Below, one piece after another: positions 30,455 through 42,722 of a stretch of 64,000 bases of DNA. The stretch covers positions 24,741,659 through 24,805,658 of the forward strand of contig CALNVZ010003426.1 of NCBI GenBank assembly GCA_940671915.1. Direction: 5' to 3'. Position numbers and translations under genes: made by a program. The stretch's first letter is position 1, and the number at the start of each line of letters is the position of its first letter. This stretch comes from Paracentrotus lividus (Eukaryota > Echinodermata > Echinoidea > Camarodonta > Echinidae). The notes beneath the pieces were generated by a model that worked only from the letters and a program-made list of their open reading frames with translations, did not search any database and was not told the DNA's origin.

Positions 30455-32690
30455 GAGTGGGTAGATATAAAGATAGACAGAGGGGGGGGGGTCCTCTTTA
30501 TAAAGATACAAACACTGATCATTTTGATCGACCTGCTTGTAAACCAATAACTAGCTTGCCAGTTTCGGCATCCTGTGGCATCCGGGATCGCGCCCCGGAC
30601 CCCAAGTATTATTTTTCAACAAGATTGTTGTTATTGCGCGTTCATTGGGGTCGGCACGGGGTCTGTTTTTCAACTCCTGTTTGCAAATTCCTTGCTTATA
30701 CAATGAATGCTTGGTACCAGTTTTATCAGTTGATCAAACTCTTTACATTAAACACAAAAAATACAATATTTTTTAAATATGACCCCCACTATAGCGGAGG
30801 CTAGATTAACGTAGTGAGGGGAGTGTCTTCTGTCTCTGGAATCGTCAAAACTTACTCGGCAATGCTCGGAGAGCGTTTTATAGACTAGAAACTCGGACAA
30901 TTTTGGTACACCCAGTGGATTTAATAATCATTTTCGGTGCTTTCGTATATCAACCGTCAAATAAGAAGACAAAATAAGAACTGTAGCTCTGTATAAACCT
31001 CTGGCCGTTATTTTTTTATTAATGTGAGCGTCGATGTGACAAAATAATGAGCAAGCACGGGGGGGGGGGGTAGTTTTTGTTTTCAGTTTCATTCCGCTTT
31101 TAATCGGGGGGGGGGTATGTATAAGATAGACAGAGGGGGGGGGGTCCTCTTTATAAGATACAAACACTGATTTTTGATCGACCTGCTTGTAAACCAATAA
31201 CTAGCTTGCCAGTTTCGGCATCCTTGGCATCGGATCGCGCCCCGGACCCCAATATTATTTTTCAACAAGATTGCTGTTTATTGCGCGTTATTGGGGTCGG
31301 CACGGGGTCTGTTTTTCAACTCCTGTTTGCAAATTCTTGCTTATACAAGAATGCTTGGTATCAGTTTTATCAGTTGATCAAACTCTTTACATTAAACACA
31401 AAAATACAATATTTTTAAATATGACCCCCCTTTAGCGGAGGCTAGATTAACGTGTGAGGGGGTGTCTTCTGTCTCTGGAATCGTCAAAACTTACTCGGCA
31501 ATGCTCGGAGACGTTTTATAGACTAGAAACTCGGACATTTGGTACACCTCAGTGGATTTAATAATCATTTTCGGTGCTTTCGTATATCAACCGTCAAAAA
31601 TAAGAAGACAAATAAGAACTTAGCTCTGTATAAACCTCTGCCCGTTATTTTTTTATTATGTGAGCGTCGAGTGACAAAATAATGAGCAAGCACGGGGGGG
31701 GGGGGTAGTTTTTGTTTTCAGTTCACATTGCCGCTTTTATCGGGGGGGGGGTATGATAAGAGATAGACAGAGGGGGGGGGTCTTTATAAAGATACAAACA
31801 CTGATATTTTGACGACCTGCTTGTAAACCAATAACTAGCTTGCCAGTTTCGGCATCCTTGGCTCCGGGATCGCGCCCCGGACCCCAATATTATTTTTCAA
31901 CAAGATTGCTGTTATTGCGCGTTAATTGGGTCGGCACGGGGTTGTTTTTCAACTCCGTTTTTCAATTTCTTGCTTATACAAGAATGCTTGGTACCAGTTT
32001 TATCAGTTGATCAAACTCTTTACATTAAACACAAAAAAATACAATATTTTTTAAATATGACCCCACTATAGCGGAGGCTAGATTAACGTAGTGAGGGTGT
32101 CTTCTGTCTCTGAATCGTCAAAACTTACTCGGCAATGCTCGGAGACGTTTTATAGACTAGAAACTCGGACATTTGGTACACCCAGTGGATTTAATAATCA
32201 TTTTCGGTGCTTCGTATATCAACCGTCAAATAAGAAGACAAAATAAGAACTTAGCTCTGTATAAACCTCTGCGTTATTTTTTTTATTATGTGAGCGTCGA
32301 TGTGACAAAATAAGGCAAGCACGGGGGGGGGTAGTTTTTTGTTTTCAGTTCACATTCTGCTTTTAATCGGGGGGGGGGGGTATGATAAAGATAGACAGAG
32401 GGGGGGGGCCTCTTTATAAAGATACAAACACTGATTTTGATCGACCTGCTTGTAAACCATAACTAGCTTGCCATTTCGGATCCTGGCATCGGGATCGCGC
32501 CCCGGACCCCAATATTATTTTTTCAACAAGATTGCTGTTATTGCGCGTGTTTCATGTGGGTCGGCACGGGGTCTGTTTTTCAACTCCTGTTTGCAAATTC
32601 CTTGCTTATACAATGAATGCTTGGTACCAGTTTTATCAGTTGATTAAACACAAAAAATACAATATTTTTTAAATATGACCCCCACTATAA
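30455..32690 (+). repeat. 630-650-bp tandem array, 3.4 copies
   Basis: The phrase AGATAGACAG marks unit starts at 30471, 31124, 31761 and 32389 (spacings 653, 637, 628). The last copy is cut off near 32690. Each unit has a G run, a GATCGCGCCCCGGACCCCAA block and a TGCTTGGTACCAGTTTTATC block. Copies differ mainly by single-base gaps. No conserved reading frame. Confidence 0.92.
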
Positions 32691-33495
32691 GTTCAACTTT
32701 TTGGCTCCCCAAAGTTTCTAGTCATTTTTTTGTTAAGGTTTAGTACCTTCTATCTTAGTTTCGGGTCAATTTTGCGCCCCCTGTATAGGCTTATATTGAA
32801 TATCAAATCGGCGCCCTTATGTGCCCTCCTTAATTTTAAGACCAATTTGACATCCCCTGATTTTTTATTTAATTTGGAGCCCCCTTTAAATAGTTTATAT
32901 CAATATGGCGCCTCATATTTTAAGATCGATTTGCCCCCCTCCACTTCAGATAATCATCAAGGTCCCTCTAAGTAAAATGATTTTTTTTTTCTCGCTGCCT
33001 TTTACTCGATCCCTTTTATTGTTTTTCATTGTCAATTGTAGCTAATTGTCTTTGTTTCCGTATTTTATGACCATTCGGTATTAAAGCTGACCCGGTCTCA
33101 CCGCCCGGACTTTGCTGGAGCGTTCCTGGAGCGGTGAAAAAAATTAATCACCGCTCGTTACCGTTCACCACCGTTTAACAGAAGTTGGCCACCGTTAAGG
33201 CAACGCCGTATACCGTCGGCCACCGCTGATGGTCCCTCCTACCGCTCCGAAAGTTTTGAGCTGCACAAAATAATACGCGGCGGTGAGGAGCGGGCAATTT
33301 TCCGCTCCGGCAAAGTTCACCACCGCAATCTTGAACGCTGGACCACCGCTGCTTCGCCAGCTTTGCCCGGGCGGTGATTAAACGTTGCACAAACTTTGGT
33401 GGAGCGGATGTAAGCGTTTTTCGAGCGGACATGGGATTGCTGGAACGGTGTCGGGCGTTGAAGCAGCGATCCACTGCGGTGATGAACTTTGGTGG

Positions 33496-33765
33496 TAAGC
33501 ACCCGTTATTCCGAAGGTTCGTAATTCCGAAGGATCTTTATTCCGAAGATTCGTTATTCCGAAGGTTCGTCATTCAGAAGGTTCGTGATTCCGAAAACGA
33601 AATAGGGTTCGTCATTTCGAAGGTTCGTCATTCCGAAAACGAAATAAGGTTCGTTATTCCGAAGGTTCGTCATTCCGAAAACGAAATAAGGTTCGTTACT
33701 CCGAAGGTTCGTCATTCCGAAAACGAAGAAGGGTTCGTTGTACGTTCCGAAGGTTTGTCATTGCG
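33496..33765 (+). repeat. Minisatellite GGTTCGTCATTCCGAA, left arm
   Basis: Units of about 15-40 bp made from GAAGGTTCGTCATTCCGAA with ACGAAATAAG linkers. It is the mirror of the array at 35570-35880. Confidence 0.85.
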
Positions 33766-33852
33766 AGGAGGGGTGTTATTATTTTAGGGGTATCGGGGGC
33801 TAGCGGGGACTAATGCCTCACACATTTTATGAGTAGGTAGTGTAATGTACTG

Positions 33853-33920
33853 ATGTGTTGGCTCAGTGGATAGAGCGTCTGCCTTACAAGGGTTGTGCAG
33901 GTCGATACCAGGTGGCGTTA
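33853..33920 (+). repeat. tRNA-like pol III promoter fragment (SINE or tRNA relic)
   Basis: TGGCTCAGTGG at 33859-33869 fits an A box and GGTCGATACC at 33900-33909 fits a B box, about 40 bp apart as in a tRNA. The acceptor stem does not pair, so it is not an intact tRNA gene. Confidence 0.5.
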
Positions 33921-34439
33921 CCAAAAGTGTGAAACCCCCAACTTTTATGCATAAATGCTCTGGCGGATTTCTTAAATATGCCTATCTACCTGATGGACAA
34001 AATGTTAATTAGCTAAATTATGAAGTGCAGAAAAACCATTTTCAGATGGGTGTGTTGCAATATTTTCGCTGGCGCTCGCATATAAGACGCGGCGGTGTGT
34101 TTTAAAAGAATTTGGCGGCAGGAAATGGCGGGGGCGGGGGGGAGGGTACAAAGTTGATTCGCTGAACACACGGAAAACTATATAATCTTTTTCGCATGTT
34201 TGTAAGTGTCTACAGATAGAATTGGAGGGCTACAGCCCCGCCCCCCCGCTTATCCTGTCATCCGCCTGGTTTCAAGAGAGATTACAATAAAAATGAAGAT
34301 TATATGGAGTCATTTAATAAGAGCTTTGTCCTTTCGACTTCATGCTCGTAATCAAATTCAAGAGAGGTGAATATCATCTTGTTAGTTAGGTATATTAAAA
34401 AAAGCAATATGTGCTTTTTAAATGCACAGCCTCCATGTA

Positions 34440-35290
34440 ATTAAAAAACTGTAAGCAAAATTTTTGGCTCGCGCTCTTGCGCGCTCGGCCAGTGGTCCAC
34501 CTTGCCTCGCCGTTCGATAGGTCCGAATTATAGGTTAAAAAGAAATGTTGGCTACAAGATTCAACTAGCATTCATATGTGCTTTTTTTTCGCCCGCATCT
34601 TTTGGAAATTTGGTCATCTGTGGTGTGGATGAATATTGAAGTAGAAATGAGGGCAAAATATGCCTGAAATACAAGGCAAAGTTCACGTGTTTGAAAAGGC
34701 GAGGTGCATCTTAACTTGTTAAGGGAATTAAAAAGAAAATAGAAGATATAAGCCACAACTGTGCTCATAACTCCCACATTCAGGCAGTAAAGACAGCAAA
34801 ATTGTTCGGGCTCGCGCTTGCGCGCTGCCAGGCAAGTTCAATCGCTTGCGAAAAAGTCTGCTTTTCATTATTTTTTAAACCCTTTATAAAAAAATCCTTA
34901 TTAGAAAGGATCTGTTTAAAAATAAGAGTGGAACAAAAGTAAAAAAATACACTACTTTAGAGGTCATTATAAGGCCAGAGAATTTTGGGGCTCGCGCTTT
35001 CGCGGCTGTCGTAGTTCGTAAAAAGTGCCATGACTGATGTCCTGAACTGCCAAAAGTGAAGTAAGTATTAGATGTTAAATTTTCGCTCACGGTCTTCGTG
35101 TTCACAACAATATTTTGCCAAGAGGGAGTTATGCATCACTCGTAGAGGAATATTAAAAAGAAAATCATGACTTAATAAAGCTGCCTTCGGGTAGTTTATG
35201 AGCCAAATTTTCGGGCTCGCGCTTCGCGCTCGCAAAGTTTGCTGTTTAGAAAAGCGGCACTTTTTCAATTTTCGAGAAACCCCCCCCCGG
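34440..35290. repeat. Diverged GGCTCGCGCTTCGCGCTCGC repeats
   Basis: Four cores at about 34468, 34808, 34992 and 35215 are reverse-strand relatives of the 111-bp array at 27.9-28.6 kb. Spacers are 180-340 bp and much more diverged. A further core lies at about 36779. Confidence 0.7.
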
Positions 35291-35569
35291 AAAATCACTA
35301 GTCTACGGGCCTGAAGCCATGATCACGCATTTAAAAGAATTCTTTTAAACGTGACCGCGCATGCGTAACGTGATAGATGCGAACTCCCTTTCCACCCTCA
35401 TAACAATAATTGAACACTTATAAGGTGATACCGCTTCCCCGGCTCCAACACGCTCTGCCTCCAGTATTCCGCGGCTTCTCCACAGATTATTTCAGTTTTG
35501 GGACTAATTACAGAACTTTATGTTTATTTATCGTGATTAACGAACCTGTCGCGGAATGGACGACGCCCT

Positions 35570-35880
35570 ATTTCGTTTTCGGAATACGACCCTTCGGAAT
35601 GACGAACCCTATTTCGTTTTCGGAATTACGAACCTTCGGAATGACGAACCCTATTTCGTTTTCGAAATGACGAACCTTCGGAATGCACGGAACCCTTTTT
35701 TGCGTTTTCGAATGAGCGAACGTTCGGAATATCAAACGCTTCGATACGCCAGCAAATGTTCGGCATTAACGAAACCCTTTCTTTATTTTTCGGATAAACG
35801 AGACCTCGAGGTGATATTGTTGTTTTACGTGTTTCGGAATGACGAACCTTCGGAATAACGAACCTTCGGAATTACGAAGT
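35570..35880 (-). repeat. Minisatellite TTCGGAATGACGAACC, right arm
   Basis: The complement of the 33496-33765 array, closing the inner inverted repeat of the composite element. Confidence 0.85.
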
Positions 35881-35998
35881 GTAACCACTTTGGTTTGGCG
35901 TTGGTATGGAGGCGTCGGAGCTAAACCAACGCTCGCTACCGCACGCTACCGTTTAACCAACGCTAAAGCAACGACGGCTTTAGTAGTGCACCGCTAAA

Positions 35999-36393
35999 GC
36001 CCGCCTCACACTGTGCGATTTGCTGCGATGCGATTTTGGAGGAAAAGTGTTATAACATTCAAACAATGAAATTCATGCTTTCCAAAGTTCTGGGTATTCC
36101 TCTGAATACTAAAATTGAAATTCACGGCGATTGCGAACCCCCTTCTCTGATGTATAAAATCAAATTGTTTCCATATCGCAATGACGTCACAGCGATCTTG
36201 CGATTTTAAGCTTAATTGAACTTTACTCTTATTTAAATGCTCGAATTGGAACGAAATCTCGATTACATTGTTCCTGTACGACTTTTACGTCTCATAACAT
36301 ACTTTTGCATGTTTCAAAATGTCACATTTATTGCATACTGCCATTTGTTCCAAAAATCGCATCGCAGCAAATCGCCCAGTGTGAGACGGGCTT
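35999..36393. mobile_element. MITE-like element inserted in the right arm of the composite
   Basis: The ends read AGCCCGCCTCACACTGTGCG (left) and the complement of AAGCCCGTCTCACACTGGGC (right), extended by GATTTGCTGCGATGCGATTT on both sides. It is about 395 bp with no ORF. It splits a phrase that is continuous in the left arm (ACCGTTAAGGCAACGCC), so it inserted after the composite formed. Confidence 0.75.
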
Positions 36394-37205
36394 ATAAGGC
36401 AACGCCCGTGTTTTCGATTGTTTTCCAATTTTGTGCGCGGTGACGAGCGTTGTCGAAATTCGGCCCCCTCTACCTACCGTTCAAGGAACGCTCCAGCAAA
36501 CTTTGGGCGGTGAGACCGGGCCTTCAGACCCGTTCCTTGCAAAGTTTATTTAAGTTTAGAGCTCTAGAATTTTCCGCTCGCGGAAAATCATTTGAGGAGG
36601 ACCAACAAAAAAGGTCTATAATTATTATTTCCTACTAAAAAGAATCCGATGCATACAACTCCCAAAACATTTTGTGCAATAGGCCTTTTGACACTCCGAA
36701 GGTAACGCATTTTTTATTGTACCTTCGTTGATAAAGAAATCTGTATTCATGATTCATAAAAAAGCAGGATTCGATTTCCGCTCGCGCTTTGCGCTCGCAT
36801 TAAATTAAAATATTTGCAGAGGAAATAAAAATTGATAAGCTACGTGTATGTATGGACAGCAAATCATCCCCAGATCTTGGGATAGGATTATATGCCACTG
36901 GTACAAAAAAAACTATATAAAACAAATCGATGAGCAGAACTGGAGTATTTGGCCCGGGCGCACATGATATAGATACGCCACTGTGTGTAAATTTGCAATG
37001 AGACGTTTAGGGTCTATTTTCAGGGTTGCGAGGACACGCATGGGTAGCACTTTTTTCTTTGAGTGACCCCCCCCCCCCGGAATGGACCATGAATAAGGGT
37101 CAGTAAAATGGACCCATTTCAGGATATGTATTTTAATGGAAATAATATAAAAGAAATTCTAACGGTAACGGCAACAATGAATAGAGGGCTATCTAATAAT
37201 ATATA

Positions 37206-38186
37206 GGGGAGAGTGGGGTTAGTTGGAACACGGGGTTAGTTGAAACATTGTAATTTTCTTTAATGGCTATAAAGATATTTATGCAAATCTACCCTCAGGT
37301 TGTTGCTATTAGTAACTGCCATCCACCACATTTTGGACAGCATACATGCTTCAAGCCTCGTGAAGTTAGAAAGCAATGTTTGTTTTTTCACCTTCTGAGT
37401 AAATTTTGTCACTTTTACAAAATAATGTTTTATTATCTCAGAGAAGATCATAAATTAAGTTGGCCAATTTTTGAATATAACAAACAGATATACCAAGCTA
37501 CAAAACAAGGTTAAATAAACGACAGGTTGTTGTCCGTCTTTTGTGCTGTAAGCTTACATTAATGTCAAATGGGCCTCTGGGGTTAGTTGGAACATTTTGA
37601 ACGGGGTTAGTTGGAACATGTACTAAGTAAATAGGTTTCAGCTGAATAAATAAATAAAAATCATATAATTCAGTGAAGTGTTCCGAAATATTCCTACACA
37701 AAAAGTCATGTATATATATATTATTAGCGCACACTGGACAATTTTATTGCAGAATTCTACTTCACAGGACTTCTGAATATCTCTATGTAAGTGGATGCTA
37801 TATCAAGTGTAATAAAACATGAAGTAAAAAAAAAAATTGAACACCAATCTTTAATATTCTAATTAGAATAAATAAAGCGAATAAGCTGAACCCATGCAAT
37901 AATGTTTTAGGTAGTTTAAATATAATTCTGAAGATAACATGCACAATGTTTCAACTTACCCCATACCATGTTTCAACTAACCCCGTGTCTGTTGGAACAC
38001 TTGACATGGTCTTGTTGAAGATGAATTTTTTCCGGAACCATCACTAAGTTTAAGAATTTTATGGGGGTACATTTTGTAGCATACAGATATGCACTCCAGT
38101 TGATTGTTTATTGTTTCTTGAAATAAATCCTCTTTTGTTTTACGGCCATTTTTGTGAAAAATGTTTCATATAACCCCGCTCTCCCC
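37206..38186. mobile_element. MITE-like element with GGGGAGAGTGGGGTTAG ends
   Basis: The ends are inverted (GGGGAGAGTGGGGTTAG and its partner CCCCGCTCTCCCC) and each is followed by TA on the outside. The phrase GGGGTTAGTTGGAACA recurs three more times on + in the left half and as its complement in the right half. It is 981 bp without an ORF of note. Confidence 0.75.
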
Positions 38187-38517
38187 TAATTATGCAGGTG
38201 TCAAAAATTTTCGGCCTTCGGCCCATCATTAAGGTCATCAAGTTTTGGCCATAGGGGTAGGTTCCTGAGTTGGTACATCGGGTCAGTCGTCCATTGTTTC
38301 CCCTCCCCCCTTTTTTTTCTCTTCCTTTTTTTTCTGCCCCCCCCCCGCCGATCCACGGCCTGCTACTCCTGCAATCATGATACAATTAAGTCAAGAATAC
38401 CCGCCCTCCCGCTATGCCCTGATGGGCCCTAGAGGCTATATTCTGGAGCGAAGACTGAGTTTGTATCAGTAACAGGGCCGCGGAGCGTTTTTGAATTAAG
38501 TGGAGGGGCTGAGCCGA

Positions 38518-38564
38518 AAGTGGGGGGGGGGGGGGGGGGGGGTGGGGGGGGGGGGGGGGGGGCT
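38518..38564 (+). repeat. Poly-G tract
   Basis: About 45 nearly uninterrupted G. Similar runs of 20-30 G occur at 40723-40743, 47150-47173, 63370-63394 and 63945-63967. Confidence 0.9.
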
Positions 38565-39180
38565 CCTGAAGGTAAGCTCGTCCCCGGCCCCCGGCCCCTG
38601 TGATGCATCGGATCATCGAGATGATCGCACAATAACTGTGCAAAACTGCAACTCAAGCCAAACTCATCTCGGCTTAATATTGAAAGTCACACTTTTCAGA
38701 ATGCCCATTTTGAAACAGATTTAATTCAGGGGCATAGACTGGGGTGCACGTCTCTAGGCCTCTCTATATTCTGGACTCAGTTCACTCTTCTGTATATTAC
38801 AAATTTTGTGAGTTGAAAAAGTTCTCTTCTGAACCTGCTATGAATTAAAATGATTTTCATTCCCTCCGCCCCATCAAAATATTCGCGTTAGCGTTTTTTT
38901 TTTTTTTTTTTAATGACGCCGTGGCGTCACGAAAGTATTCGGTCGCCAAACGCCATCTCAGTTTGATTTTGTCCATTATGAAGGATATACTTACCCTGCA
39001 CCGGGCTGCACCTATAGAAATATGACTATAGGGTTATTTCAACTTATGAATGTTTCAAATTACGATTTTCTAAACGTCACTTGCGAGCTGCTCTCCCATT
39101 AGGCTATGTTATGCGATGAGATTCTATAAATTGCAGTTTTTAGTAGACTTGATTATTTCACCTATCATCAATCAATATAC

Positions 39181-40037
39181 CGAGTGAGTCAGAAAAGCTT
39201 AGAAAAAACTAAACACCTACGTGTAGAAAAATGTCAATAAAAAGAAAACCAATAATATACTCCTCCTGCATCTTCTGGAACCATTTTGGTATGTCTTCCA
39301 CTGTCTTCACGCTTGGATGATCAACACGGCACATTGTTTGAGAACATGTAAATATTGAATTTTGCAAAAGTTGGACTAAATCAAAATAGCAAAAGCTATC
39401 AAAAAGCAACTGCATCCTGATTATAATAGCGTAACTTTTCAACGAAAATGTCTTGCGCTAAATAACTTGGCAAAGGTGTTGTTACACTTATCGACTGCAT
39501 TTCGTGTGAAAATGAGAGTGAAAATGAGATAGATATGTAGAGTCAAGCATGAGTGAGCACACGTCAAAGACAAAATAATCATTTTCAAAAGTAATAACAG
39601 GCCTTTTTGAGCGACAAATTACTCTTTGATGTGTCCTCGGTGGATTTCTTAATGATCAATCTCATTTTTGCACAGATTCTAATCGATATGTGTAACAATA
39701 CCCTTGCGAAGTTATTTGACTCAAAACATTTTTGTTAAAAAGTTATGTTATTTTAATCAGGATTGAGTTGCTTTTTCTGAGCTTTTCTGTTAGCTCAGTT
39801 TGTTGTTTTCATTGGTGGATTATCCACCTCTATGTTTTGTCCCCACTTTCTCACAATAATAATGTTCATGTTCGCAAACGATGCATCGTGTTCATTCAAG
39901 CGTAAAGACATACCTCACTAAGATGCGGGAGAAGTTACTCTTTTAGAATTATAATTTAGGGTTCATTAATTGTTTTTCTTTTTATTGAAATTTTTCTAGG
40001 TGTTTATACCGGTAGTTTTTTTTTCTGACACATTCGG
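39181..40037 (+). mobile_element. Non-autonomous inverted-repeat element, copy B
   Basis: The ends CGAGTGAGTCAGAAAA and the complement of CCGAATGTGTCAGAAAA are inverted. The next 60 bp on each side also pair (AATGTCAATAAAAAGAAAAC). The body matches copy A at 12275-13046 along most of its length. It is 857 bp with no transposase ORF. Confidence 0.78.
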
Positions 40038-40765
40038 TAGATCCCCTTCTAAGTAAAAAAAATAAAAGTACTCACAAATACATTTTTTCGTAGCTCTTCA
40101 ACAAGAATCGTGAAAAATCATGAAAAACATAATTATATATGGGAGGGCAACTCACTGCAGGTTGATTGTCTCCTTTAAAAATCCCAGTAAATAATACGCT
40201 CGGCGCGCGCGCGCGGATATACGGACGCCCCGCGCGCGCGGGCACGGTGCGAAATTAGTTTCGAGATAATTTTGACAGCAAACCCTTGAGCGTGTGATAA
40301 TGGCCAGGAAATTCATTATATTCTGGTTTATTTATATATAGCCCGATCGGTAAGTGACATTTTTATTTGATAAAATTGTTTTTTATCTGCTTTAAATGAA
40401 ATTTAAGGGTGAGATGTGGAGGATTTTGATGAAAAATGCTTGGGAGTGAACAGCTGGTGAGACTGAAATGAGCGTCCATCAAGATCTAATTCCAGCAGGT
40501 AGCTATCGCTCGCCCAGGCGGCCGAGCCCGGCTAGTTGGCTGTGCAAGCTGTGCTGCCTTTGCTTTATAGTTTGGCTGTCTTTGACTTAGATCTAGTACA
40601 ATGTTACATAAATGTATGAAGGAATTGCCTAAGTCTGTGCACCTAAAATTTGACCTCAATTACAATAGAAAGTAAAATATTATTTTAAGATTCATCAATG
40701 TTATTCCATTCATCATATTGGATGGGGGGGGGGGGGGGGGGGGTCCGTTATCCCGACATTTTTGT

Positions 40766-41806
40766 GGGCGTTTCACGAAACCGAACTTCTTGAAGTTGAC
40801 GGTTCTTGACTAAATCGGAGATAGTGAACAACTTGTCCACAAGCGGGTTCCACGAAGCCCTCTCTGACAAGATCGAGGACAACAAGCTGACTAAATATTT
40901 TATGACGGCTCCGGACCTGTCATATCGTTTGGAGAGCGCTGATACGTCAATCAAACGCAATTTATGGCAAGCGATCGGTTTACTTTTAGGCGATTTATAT
41001 TTGGCGCAGCAATCTTGATTTTCTCATTTATGTTCATATAAAATGTGACAACCTCTGGATCTTAGTCTAAAATGCAGAAAATAAATGGTTTTTAATGATC
41101 GAGTGCTTTTTATATCCAATCAAGAAATAATATGGAGTAAATAGATCCTCTCATATTGGGTAAATTTGTAATCATCATTTAGCCTACCATAAAGCTACAT
41201 AAAGAGACCCGTAAAGACTATGTTGGTAGTAAAATCGATCTCATTAGTCCCAAAATATTTTAATAAGTAGTTTTGAATAGATATTTTAAAAATTTGTAAT
41301 GTATTCTTGATTTCTTTTTGTCAGCGAACAAAAAATAGAGGAAAAACCTCAATCTCGCTCCATTTTCAGCTAGCATAATTTTTTCATAGTCTGTTTTACA
41401 AAACATCATATTAGCACATGCGGGGGTACCCGTCTCATGTTCCGACGTGGTCTTATTAATTTCATGATCGACACCTTCTTAATAATAATATATGCAGTAG
41501 TAACTGGGTGTATTTTAAAACATATTTTTATACATTTTACATAATGCTACGAGTTTTCATACTATTTTTGACCGATTTCATCACGTCAATTTTCGATAAT
41601 ATTGATTTTTTTCTAAAACATAATTTCTAAATATCAGCGAAACCATGATTAAGGCTATTCCTCGACATCATCTCCGATAACATCGATATCACAAGTTGTC
41701 TAACTTGGAAGAGCTTCGTGTAACCGACTTAGTAAGATTGGAGCTAACTACGTGGTTGGTGGATAAAGATACGACTCACTTGTCCATGGTTTTGTGAAAC
41801 GCCCCC
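40766..41806. mobile_element. Inverted-repeat element with GGGCGTTTCACGAAACC ends
   Basis: The left end GGGCGTTTCACGAAACC pairs with the right end GGTTTTGTGAAACGCCC (about 41789-41805). The roughly 1.04-kb interior is AT-rich with a 70-residue ORF that I do not recognise and do not consider a gene. Confidence 0.6.
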
Positions 41807-41987
41807 CTGATGTCTTAAGCAGATAAAAACATCATCTTATGCTCTGGATTTATTCAAAATTTGTGCAATAAATAGCAAAAATATTTGTGCTTTGTTACAA
41901 AAAACAATGTATGTTGTCCTAAAATTGCCGTCTTGTCCGGACAAACAACCTGTCCGGACATAAACAACCGGGTATTCTATTACTGCG

Positions 41988-42020
41988 GCAGCCCGTACAC
42001 AAAGTGTACGTACGGGCTGC
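41988..42020. repeat. Perfect 11-bp hairpin
   Basis: GCAGCCCGTAC and GTACGGGCTGC flank an 11-bp spacer that itself can pair (GTACAC with GTGTAC). Confidence 0.8.
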
Positions 42021-42722
42021 GAGTTATTCCCATAAAAACATGAGGTGCCTTCGCTTTTCCAGGCTAGAATGTCAAAATTATTGAATAAAAAATTGACAAA
42101 ACTATTTTATTTATTAGTTTATGTACTTACAATACTAGACGGATGACTATCCACGTTTTTCATGATGATCATAAAGCAAAAAAATGGCGTCAGAATTGCT
42201 ATTTCAGTGTAGTTAAATGACTCACATTCGCAGTGTTTAGTTTGCAACACGCATGCGCGACATCGGCAGCAGCTATATAGTATTTTCACGGAGATCAGAT
42301 GAGACTCTGAAATTGACTGGAAAATACAAGATTTCTTCAAGTGCACACAATTTTTAGGAATATCTTATTTGCGTCTAGTCTGTTTAGGTAAGTGACATTA
42401 CATAAATTATATTTTTGCTATATCTTACCCATTCTTAGTGGCATTTTTAACCATTCCAAATCTAACTTGAAAAATTTTGAGGCAAAAAATTTCATGAAAT
42501 AATTTACAAGAACAATGTTTTTAGATCCTAGATCTATACGATTTTTCGAAGGGCTTGTCATTTTGTGTTGCAAGATTGGATAGATCTAGTGCCCATGTCT
42601 GCGCACTAACTCATTTTGCATGCAAGTTTTTTACTTTCATTTTTTGAGAATGGTTTAAATTTTCAGGGTACCAAATAAAACTTGCTGAAAACCATTGTTA
42701 ATCAATTATTTTCACAGTTTTT

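Larger units (their letters stand above)
33091..36520. mobile_element. Large composite inverted-repeat element
   Basis: The outer ends begin CCCGGTCTCACCGCCC and stay inverted for about 40 bp (33091-33135 and about 36475-36520). Both arms then carry many ACCGTT/ACCGCT repeats. Inside them lie mirrored arrays of TTCGTCATTCCGAA-type units (33496-33765 on +, 35570-35880 inverted). The centre holds four diverged GGCTCGCGCTTCGCGCTCGC units and a tRNA-like fragment. No transposase ORF. Confidence 0.75.

Noticed and set aside
33175-33787. Overlapping ORFs of 99-137 residues on both strands
   Set aside because: They are products of the ACCGTT and TTCGTCATTCCGAA minisatellites in the composite element.
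33853-33920. Functional tRNA gene
   Set aside because: Box-like motifs are present but the acceptor and anticodon stems do not pair, so it is listed as a relic.
40806-41018. 70-residue ORF inside the 40.8-41.8-kb element
   Set aside because: Its complement is also open, no motif is recognisable, and it is too short for a transposase.
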